Made by a program: the position numbers and the translations under genes
Notes under the pieces: model-generated
Told to the model about the DNA's origin: nothing
What the model saw: the letters and a program-made list of their open reading frames with translations, nothing else
Databases searched by the model: none
In this document: positions 57,877 through 64,000 of the stretch, one piece after another
How positions within the stretch are numbered: position 1 is the first letter of the stretch
How the letters are laid out: every line of letters starts with the position of its first letter
Assembly (NCBI GenBank): GCA_040223695.1
Contig: JAVKFU010000018.1
Span: 496,001 to 560,000 of the forward strand
Direction of reading: 5' to 3'
DNA: 64,000 nt
From: Deltaproteobacteria bacterium
GTDB taxonomy: Bacteria > Desulfobacterota_D > UBA1144 > Nemesobacterales > UBA2774

Positions 57877-58851
57877 ATGGCAGCTGCAAAACAGACTGTA
57901 TTCATTCTTATTTTACTGATTTTACCGGCCGGCTCTTCCTTATCTATAGAGATAGCGCACGAGAATATTTACGGGGGTATCCTTACCCGGCCTCCCGCCG
58001 TCAACAGCGCGCTAATACGGAGCGGGGAAGAACTTGAAAAGGCCAAGGAGGCTCTCGGGATAAGCGAACCCTTGCCCGACGTCGATTTCTCAAGCGAATC
58101 CCTTATTTTGATAGTTACACAAGACGGCGCCGGGGCTTTGATTGATATAAAGGGGGTCGAAGCGGAACAAGAAGGCCCGATCGAAGTCAGCTACACCGCT
58201 GAATATCCCGGTCCGATGCCGGAAAGAAACGGCAACCCGACTTATACATTTCTAATCTCCAAAATAAACCATCCTCCACAAGACAAGATCAGCATTAGAT
58301 TTAAGGAGAGAGACTTCAAGCGGAGTCTTGTCTCCGGTACCGGGCTCGGACAATTTGAGCGGTACACCAACATACTTTCAAACTCGGAAGGTTTCTCCAC
58401 GGCTGAATTCGTTCCTCTCGGTAAGGGAAACAGGTGGACTTATCTTGTAAAATCCGAGGGAGAGAATAAGGAGATTACAAACGTCATCGTAGCGGAGTCA
58501 GACGGCTGGTCCGTCTTCGATGAATTTTTCGGCGTGCCTTCCGTGGGCATGAGAATCGCTCCCGACGGCGGTATTTACGTTACTTCCAAGGGCGGTATGA
58601 AGACCTTTTACAGCCCTGAGGTTGTGACGGAATACGATACGTCCGCGGTCAACACGCCCGCGGGCAGTTTTAATGAACTGATGATAGTAACCATCCCCGA
58701 GGGCGGGCCATTCTGGTTCAGGGACGTTTACGCGAAGGGCGTGGGCCTCGTATTTCATGAGCACAAGTCACTCAGGGGCGATGCCGAATACACCCTGATT
58801 GAGGCTAATGTGGGGGGGAGGGACTACCCGCCCGCAGAAAAGTCTCAATAA
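57877..58851 (+). CDS. exported protein with PrcB-like domain
   Basis: A 324-residue protein. I start at ATG 57877, with GAGGAG seven bases upstream; a TTG 33 bases earlier would disturb the signal peptide. Residues 1-22 form a signal peptide. The N-terminal half (about 30-150) has the PrcB/DUF4624-like pattern LIRSGEELEKAKEALG, PDVDFSSESLILIVTQ, and a closing IxxIP-like strand. The C-terminal half (about 155-324) is a beta-rich domain of unknown type. Function unknown, likely periplasmic or outer-surface. Follows the kinase gene after 174 bases in the same direction. Confidence 0.6.
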   Translation: MAAAKQTVFILILLILPAGSSLSIEIAHENIYGGILTRPPAVNSALIRSGEELEKAKEALGISEPLPDVDFSSESLILIVTQDGAGALIDIKGVEAEQEGPIEVSYTAEYPGPMPERNGNPTYTFLISKINHPPQDKISIRFKERDFKRSLVSGTGLGQFERYTNILSNSEGFSTAEFVPLGKGNRWTYLVKSEGENKEITNVIVAESDGWSVFDEFFGVPSVGMRIAPDGGIYVTSKGGMKTFYSPEVVTEYDTSAVNTPAGSFNELMIVTIPEGGPFWFRDVYAKGVGLVFHEHKSLRGDAEYTLIEANVGGRDYPPAEKSQ

Positions 58852-59538
58852 TCATTTTACAAGCTCCGGGTACCTCCTTTTTCGGACGGCGTTCAACAGC
58901 GCGCATGACTACAACCGGTTTCTTGACTAATGTTCGATTTAAGAGATAATCAGACGAAAGTCCATCTTCTTTCATTTCGGGTAGTTAAAAATTCCATGAT
59001 TACCTGATAGAAATTAGGTGTATAATTTTTTTATAATCTGTTAATAAGTCAGCAGGACGCAGTTTACACAGGGGGGCTGCTGCAGTACAAACAACCATAC
59101 ACTTCGTGATTTTTTAAAGACGATTTTTAAAGCCGCTGACGAAGAAACTGGTAGTTGAATTACCTAACCCCCTCAAAAGACAGGTTTAAATTCGTACGGA
59201 TAAACCGCTAATATGGTGATTAAGTTCCTTTTACAGATATGAAAATAGAAGGGGAGCTCACGGAAATATGTGTTATAAGGAATGTGTGTGTGAGGAGGTT
59301 TCATATTCGAGGAGAATTTTGACCGGATAAATTTCTTGCCGATATATGCTGTTTCATAACTACCGTGTGAAATTAGGAGTGAATTCAGACTCCAGCATGA
59401 AATAATGGACAGCCGTAGTTCTCGAGGGGCTGATACAGCAACAATCCACGGGCGGAAGAAGAGATTGTGCTTAATCCTGAAAGTAAAGTTTAATCCGAAA
59501 GAAAACGGATGGGGAACTTTTATGGAAGGAGGTAGTAC
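58852..59538. other. intergenic region
   Basis: 687 bases with no gene I can support and no terminator-like hairpin. A strong ribosome site (AAGGAGG) lies just before the next ATG. Confidence 0.45.
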
Positions 59539-60054
59539 ATGAAATCCAAGTCAGCCGTTTTAAAGAGAAGGGAGTTAGATTTCGACTTCCGAAATGCGTC
59601 CTGGGGAATGACAAAGAGCGATGTCAAGTACTCAGAAGGAATCCAGCCCCATAGCGAGAGTGAGAACTACGTCACATACAGAGAAAAGGTAATGGGCCTG
59701 GATGCGGTAATAGGATTTCATTTCAATGACGGATATCTGGTGCGGGCAGGTTACGCATTCCGGGAATTCCGCGGGGATGAGGCCGATTATATCGAGGAGT
59801 ATGAAAAAGTGAAAGGGATGCTCACCAGTGTTTACGGTGAGCCTGAGGTCGATGAGAATCTTCGAGAAAAAACAAGCCTGTGTGATAGTCAAACCCCCTC
59901 ATGCGATGATTTGGACGATAGGGATACTATTATGCTTCTGTCGCAGTGGCTTACCGGACGTTCTATTGTAAGGCTGATACTGATGGGATGTAATGAGGGA
60001 TGTGATTTCGGGGTATTGTACATTACAAGGGACCATGACGATTCGGTTAAATAA
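59539..60054 (+). CDS. WGMT-motif hypothetical protein, apparently cytoplasmic
   Basis: A 171-residue protein with AAGGAGG just before the ATG and no signal peptide. Residues about 18-30 hold FRNASWGMTKSDVKYSEG; the same start (xxAxWGMTxxxV) is seen in the exported protein 386 bases downstream, so they are distant paralogues. The middle has a beta pattern with GYAFREFRGDEADYIEEYEKVKG, and a repeated xxYGEPEVDE pattern. Two cysteine pairs near the end. Family not named. Confidence 0.7.
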   Translation: MKSKSAVLKRRELDFDFRNASWGMTKSDVKYSEGIQPHSESENYVTYREKVMGLDAVIGFHFNDGYLVRAGYAFREFRGDEADYIEEYEKVKGMLTSVYGEPEVDENLREKTSLCDSQTPSCDDLDDRDTIMLLSQWLTGRSIVRLILMGCNEGCDFGVLYITRDHDDSVK

Positions 60055-60439
60055 AGTTATGAAGATGAACCCGAAGGGCGCTGAAAAGTACCGAGGCAGG
60101 GGGTAGTCCCGCTTTAATTCATGGCGCAGAATGAAATCATGATTTCTTCATTCGTAAACTTATCTTCAGTGCGTTAATTTCCGGAGCTGTGCTTCAATTC
60201 TATATCACTTGTTTATTCCATAAGCCAAGCCGCGTTGTAAAATGTCCACTGCGCGCTGTCAAGCCGTAGTCATGAGCTATTCAGCATGTCGTTTTAAACC
60301 GCAATCTACTTTCGATATCCTTATTTCTTATTTGAGTCAGTGCGAAAAAAACCGTTTTCTTTTTAGCTCTGATATTTTATAGTTTTTAATATAGAGAGGT
60401 CTGGTGATAAACGGTTTCCTGAAAGGGAGGACATTCCAT
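60055..60439. other. intergenic region between the WGMT paralogues
   Basis: 385 bases, no coding frame seen. AAAGGGAGG lies nine bases before ATG 60440. Confidence 0.4.
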
Positions 60440-60973
60440 ATGAAAAAGCTGCTTTTAGCTCCGTTGTTTCTGCTTGTTGTATCAATAGGAGGAAAAACCT
60501 ACGCGGATTCAAAACCTGTTGACGTAAAGGGCTGGCAGTCCGCTAAGTGGGGCATGACGAGCGATGAGGTCAGGGCTGTATTCGGGAAGAATGCCACGGC
60601 CCGCGAGCCGAAAGAGGACGCGCAGGAAGGAGTTTATAGCGATATAGAGCTCAGCGGCCTCGATTGGGGGGGTAGTGAATTCAGGGCGAGTTTATGGATG
60701 GATTCGGAGACGAAGAGACTCAAGAAAATCGTGTTCGTTCCCACTGAGAAGCCCGATGGTTTTAAGTGGGCGGAGATGTTTATAAAGCTCGAAGAGAGCC
60801 TCGTGGACAAATACGGCGCCCCGGACGTAGAGGAAACTTCCAATGACCCGGGGACTTCGGCTGAGAGGAAATGGATATTTCCCTCGACTCTTATAGAAAT
60901 GTCCTATCTAAGGATAGAGGACACGGAGCTTCTGCTGCTCGTGTTTTCAGAGAATGATAAATCACAGGACTAA
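60440..60973 (+). CDS. WGMT-motif exported protein
   Basis: A 177-residue protein with a signal peptide (MKKLLLAPLFLLVVSIGG, cleavage near YADS). The mature protein begins with WQSAKWGMTSDEVRAVFG, the WGMT motif of its cytoplasmic-looking neighbour, then beta strands and a repeated VDKYGAPDVEE part that matches VYGEPEVDE in the paralogue. GTG 60404 is also in frame but ATG 60440 has the ribosome site AAAGGGAGG. Function unknown. Confidence 0.8.
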   Translation: MKKLLLAPLFLLVVSIGGKTYADSKPVDVKGWQSAKWGMTSDEVRAVFGKNATAREPKEDAQEGVYSDIELSGLDWGGSEFRASLWMDSETKRLKKIVFVPTEKPDGFKWAEMFIKLEESLVDKYGAPDVEETSNDPGTSAERKWIFPSTLIEMSYLRIEDTELLLLVFSENDKSQD

Positions 60974-61014
60974 TTTCGGGGGACCGCCGCGTATACTCTT
61001 ACGGCTGAACAACC

Positions 61015-61034
61015 AACCGGAAAAGGCCGGTTTT
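61015..61034 (+). terminator. short terminator hairpin after the exported WGMT gene
   Basis: AACCGG (61015-61020) pairs with CCGGTT (61027-61032) over a six-base loop, and the last T's (61031-61034) begin a TTTT tail. Small, so moderate confidence. Confidence 0.5.
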
Positions 61035-61217
61035 CAAGCCGTCCGGGAAACTTAAAACAAAAATGCCCGTATTATATTTAGTCCGGTTCTTATATCCGGG
61101 GGGCGGTGCTGCAAATAGCGTAGCTTCCCTAATTTGAGATATGTTGACATTTCACAGTCGGTCATTACATTTACCCGGCCGGCGCCAGTAAGCGCGGGCG
61201 TGCTGCCCCCCGATCAT

Positions 61218-62741
61218 ATGGCTGCCGAACACAAACACAAATGGCTTACCCTTGTTGCGATGACCGGCTCACTTTCCATGATCTTCGTGGATCAAACGGT
61301 GGTTAGCGTCGCGCTTCCGAGAATACAGACGGATCTCGGTATGTCGCAGTCCGGGCTCCAGTGGATTATTAACGCTTATGTGCTGTCGCTTGCGGCGACG
61401 GTTGCTCTGGGCGGAAGGCTTGGGGATAGATTCGGCAGGGTCAGGGCGTTTGTCACAGGGGTGATACTTTTCGCCTTTGCATCGGCTGCATGCGGGCTTG
61501 CCCCCAATGAGGCTGTGATAATCGCGTCCCGCGCATTTCAGGGAGTGGCGGCATCTCTGATGGTTCCTTCCTCGGCTGCCATAGTAATCGAATCATTTGA
61601 TATTAGGGAGAGGGGGAAAGCAATGGCGATTTATGTCGGAGTTGCTCAGGCTTTCCTCGCGGTCGGACCTCTTCTGGGTGGATTTCTCACCGAATTCCTT
61701 TCATGGAGGTGGGTATTCTGGATCAACCTGCCCGTGGGAGCGCTCGCCCTGTTTATGACGTACGTATCAAAACCGGCCGATATCATACCAGACAACGGCA
61801 GAGTTCGGCTGAGATATGCCGCACTGCTTATGGCCGGGATGTTCTCATTTGTGTTCGGTATTCAGCAGGGGCATGACTGGGGGTGGATTTCCCCGATTAC
61901 ACTAGGGCTCGTAACGGGGGGATTCCTGCTTCTGGCGTTCTTCGCGTACACTCAGATAAAGACCGAGAACCCGCTCATACAGATGCGTCTGTTTAAAAAC
62001 CCGGCGTTTAGCGCCGACGCCGTGCTTATGTTCTGCATCCAGTTCGCTATGATAAGCATTATAGTTTTCGGAGCGATATATTTGCAGAAAATACTCGGTT
62101 TCACGCCGCTTCACGCAGGTTTTGCCCTCATGCCGATAATCTTCGCCGTAGTCATTATGTCCCAGATCTCGGGGCGCATTTTCGACAGAGTCGGGGTAAG
62201 GCTTCCCGCGCTCGTAGGGACTTTTCTCATAGCGGTCGGGTTTTTTTCTCAGGCCCCTTTCCTGGCAAGGGCGGATTTCATGTGGATACTGCCGGGAATG
62301 ATACTCCTCGGATTCGGGATCGGATTTGTAATGGTGCCCACCAATACCGACGCGCTTAACCGTGCCCCGAGCGAATACCGCGGACAGGCGTCAGGGGTAA
62401 TGCAGACCGTAAGACAGATGGGCGCCACGGTCGGGCTTGCCTGTATCGGCGGTCTGGTGGCCACGCTTGAGGGGTGGGAAGTATCCGGAATTATGGGCGC
62501 TTACGGCGACTTTCCGGGAGGTAAGGACAGACTGGCGGGGCTTATAAGAAGCGCGCTTGAAGGGCAGCCGGGCGCCGTAAACGAGCTTTCTTCCGTCTCG
62601 CCCGGGCTGATCGGAGACCTGAACGTCAGTGTTTCGAAGAGCATTGCGGCAGGCTATTATTTTGCGGGCGGAGTAGTGGTCGCAGCTTTCTTCATAGCGC
62701 TCTTTTTCATGCGCTCGGGTCGTCAGAAAGAGGACGCGTGA
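61218..62741 (+). CDS. DHA2-family MFS drug exporter (EmrB/QacA type)
   Basis: A 507-residue inner-membrane transporter with about 14 membrane helices. The TM1 motif is FVDQTVVSVALPRIQ (D and P conserved, about residue 24), motif A is LGGRLGDRFGRVR (about 80), motif C-like VGPLLGGFLTEFLSWRWVFWINLPVG (about 155). Such exporters move toxic compounds with the proton gradient. Start uncertain: ATG 61218 has no ribosome site; TTG 61134 would add 28 residues. No regulator lies next to it. Confidence 0.85.
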   Translation: MAAEHKHKWLTLVAMTGSLSMIFVDQTVVSVALPRIQTDLGMSQSGLQWIINAYVLSLAATVALGGRLGDRFGRVRAFVTGVILFAFASAACGLAPNEAVIIASRAFQGVAASLMVPSSAAIVIESFDIRERGKAMAIYVGVAQAFLAVGPLLGGFLTEFLSWRWVFWINLPVGALALFMTYVSKPADIIPDNGRVRLRYAALLMAGMFSFVFGIQQGHDWGWISPITLGLVTGGFLLLAFFAYTQIKTENPLIQMRLFKNPAFSADAVLMFCIQFAMISIIVFGAIYLQKILGFTPLHAGFALMPIIFAVVIMSQISGRIFDRVGVRLPALVGTFLIAVGFFSQAPFLARADFMWILPGMILLGFGIGFVMVPTNTDALNRAPSEYRGQASGVMQTVRQMGATVGLACIGGLVATLEGWEVSGIMGAYGDFPGGKDRLAGLIRSALEGQPGAVNELSSVSPGLIGDLNVSVSKSIAAGYYFAGGVVVAAFFIALFFMRSGRQKEDA

Positions 62742-62968
62742 GAGGGCGGCGAGGGCGGCTTTTCTTGCGGAGCCTTCAGAGAGAAAGACGAGAATGTTTG
62801 TGAGCCGGTTTCTCCGGGCCTTCTCAGACAGGATCTCCTCACCACGCCCCCGCCACACAAAGAGCCTGGGCAAGCAGAGCCGCACCTTGAAAATAGAGGT
62901 TAATTTTAAAAAGATTATCGGGTATATTCTTATCACGCGGGTATAATCCCAGCACAGGAGACAAGAAT

Positions 62969-63421
62969 ATGATTAAAAGCAGATTTTTTGATTTCAGGTT
63001 AATAACGGCGTTTTTAACGGCCGTGTTATTTGTATCGGTTCTGGTTACATCGGGATGTACTTCGGACAAGAAGGATGGGACCGAACCTGCCCAGAAAACG
63101 GATACCGAAGTGACGACGGATTTGGAAACAGCGACGCCCGAGGGAAGTGTTACCGAGCCTACTCCGGGACCGGAAAGAACGAGCCACGGTCCTCCGCAGG
63201 AGCTTCTGGATGCCTGCACCGGAATGGTTGAAGGGGACTCGTGCACCGTCACCGTCACCGGAGGCAGGGAGATACAGGGCGCTTGCAAGACTCTTAGGTC
63301 AGGCGATCTGGCCTGTATGCCGCAGCCACGTCCCGGTAAATCCATGCAGCAGAGGACTGAACCGGATGACAATATCGGAGAGCCTGAGGCCGTTCCTGAT
63401 GATTCTGACGGAAACAACTAG
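62969..63421 (+). CDS. small lipoprotein with low-complexity linker
   Basis: A 150-residue protein. AGGAGA lies before the ATG, and a signal sequence (about 12-29) ends in the lipobox TSGC (C30). The next 40 residues are Thr/Glu/Pro-rich, a typical surface linker. The mature end has four cysteines (about 82, 92, 106 and 115) in a compact DACTGMVEGDSC...GACKTL pattern, which suggests two disulfides. No family recognised. The tail is acidic (PDDSDGNN). Confidence 0.7.
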   Translation: MIKSRFFDFRLITAFLTAVLFVSVLVTSGCTSDKKDGTEPAQKTDTEVTTDLETATPEGSVTEPTPGPERTSHGPPQELLDACTGMVEGDSCTVTVTGGREIQGACKTLRSGDLACMPQPRPGKSMQQRTEPDDNIGEPEAVPDDSDGNN

Positions 63422-63519
63422 GGTTTTCAGTACGTAAACAAGGGAATACAAATTGCGGTTCCGGGTCTGAAAAGTTATTACCACGGTTAATTGTTTAAAG
63501 ACCCGCTCTAATAAAAAAA

Positions 63520-63551
63520 GGAAGGCCCGACGTGTACCGGACCTTCCTTTT
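63520..63551. terminator. bidirectional terminator between convergent genes
   Basis: GGAAGG with CCTTCC (63520-63525 with 63542-63547) plus inner CCG/CGG pairs, an A-run on the left (63513-63519) and TTTT on the right. It serves the rightward lipoprotein and the leftward small exported gene. Confidence 0.75.
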
Positions 63552-63588
63552 CCTTGAAATTACCTGCGGCCCGTATGCCGCAAGGCAT

Positions 63589-63861
63589 TTATATAACATT
63601 GTCACCGCTCACGCGGACACCGAATACTGTGTAAACGTTTTCAGCTTCTGCGCTCTCGGATTTGGACACGCTCTCTCTTGTGAGAGTCTGAAAGTGGAAC
63701 GTATCGCCCAGGTCCTGAGCCACGTAGCCGCCCCTTATATTCTCGGAGACTTCCCTCTGCTCTATCGGCAGGTTTACTCCGAAGGCGCTTACCTCCGCCT
63801 GTGAGGTGAGCGGGAAGCTGAGTCCCGCCGCTACTATTGATGCTATGATTAACTTCTTCAT
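63589..63861 (-). CDS. small exported hypothetical protein
   Basis: A 90-residue protein with a strong signal peptide (residues 1-22, SQA cleavage) and AAGGAGG upstream of the ATG. The mature part is about 68 residues, acidic, with a start like EVSAFGVNLPIEQREV and a related phrase (TVFGVRVSGDNV) near the end, an internal echo of FGVxV. No family recognised. Confidence 0.72.
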   Translation of the reverse strand: MKKLIIASIVAAGLSFPLTSQAEVSAFGVNLPIEQREVSENIRGGYVAQDLGDTFHFQTLTRESVSKSESAEAENVYTVFGVRVSGDNVI

Positions 63862-64000
63862 TTTACTGCCTCCTTAAAATGTGTTTGACTTATTAGTTGC
63901 AATTACAACGAAAAAGGATTCAGGATTGTAAAAATTCTCGTAAAGGTGAATAAAGAGGGTATTTTTCGACTTTAGGATTTTCTTGCTTATTCTGGCTGAT

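Noticed and set aside
58852-59538. Hidden small gene or RNA in the longest gap
   Set aside because: No ribosome site with a fitting frame and no strong hairpin; nothing to support a call.

Overview
The window looks like chromosome of a diderm (Gram-negative type) bacterium. It carries an outer-membrane beta-barrel gene, several lipoproteins and exported proteins, a PilT-type ATPase end, phosphatidylserine/phosphatidylethanolamine synthesis, and CCA-encoding tRNA genes. The linked ilvB-ilvN-ilvC-psd-pssA run and the number of large PAS/GAF sensor proteins suggest a Desulfobacterota-like or related deltaproteobacterial-type lineage; this is an inference, since no rRNA or ribosomal protein gene is present. 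A truncated haemoglobin, ferrous iron uptake and redox-type regulators suggest it meets oxygen at least at times. No prophage, insertion sequence or CRISPR array was seen.

Layout. 1-6.1 kb: pilT end, tsaB, a DUF465 protein, then branched-chain amino acid synthesis (ilvBNC) coupled by overlaps to phosphatidylethanolamine synthesis (psd, pssA). 6.2-9.8 kb: a large lipoprotein M16 peptidase, a candidate structured RNA and a decayed alcohol dehydrogenase end. 9.9-14.5 kb: a 1535-residue sigma-54 activator with PAS, GAF and a LOV-type (blue-light) domain. 14.8-16.1 kb: two tRNAs, then a divergent thioredoxin-like/MarR pair with two matching operators. 16.4-22.5 kb: the protein quality-control cluster tig-clpP-clpX-lon, a terminator and two tRNAs. 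22.9-30.3 kb: a membrane glycosyltransferase, a large FAD/FeS dehydrogenase and small exported proteins, one with a frameshift. 30.7-38.1 kb: a hybrid histidine kinase with four PAS repeats and two receivers, a DUF4301 protein, a free-standing HPt protein and an unknown putative metalloprotein, all in one direction.

38-46 kb is an accessory stretch of small genes, an exported haemoglobin, an outer-membrane protein, tRNA-Arg and tRNA-Ser, a haem-oxygenase-fold putative metalloenzyme, hairpin repeats, an AT-rich membrane protein, and a toxin-antitoxin-like operon whose second gene is a single-chain HicA-HicB fusion under a ribbon-helix-helix gene. 46.2-48.7 kb: an overlapping ECF sigma factor/anti-sigma/metal-sensor operon. 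49-64 kb: methyltransferases, a Fur-type promoter with feoAB (feoB seems to start at CTG), a phosphodiesterase, a rhodanese, a second GAF hybrid kinase, paired WGMT proteins, an MFS exporter and small secreted proteins.

The main theme is signalling: three large sensor proteins, one HPt, one ECF system, one MarR and one ribbon-helix-helix regulator. The most unusual items are the LOV-containing sigma-54 activator with an altered glutamine, the fused HicAB with its promoter-embedded palindrome, the kinase-DUF4301-HPt-metalloprotein cluster, and the twin-operator redox pair.
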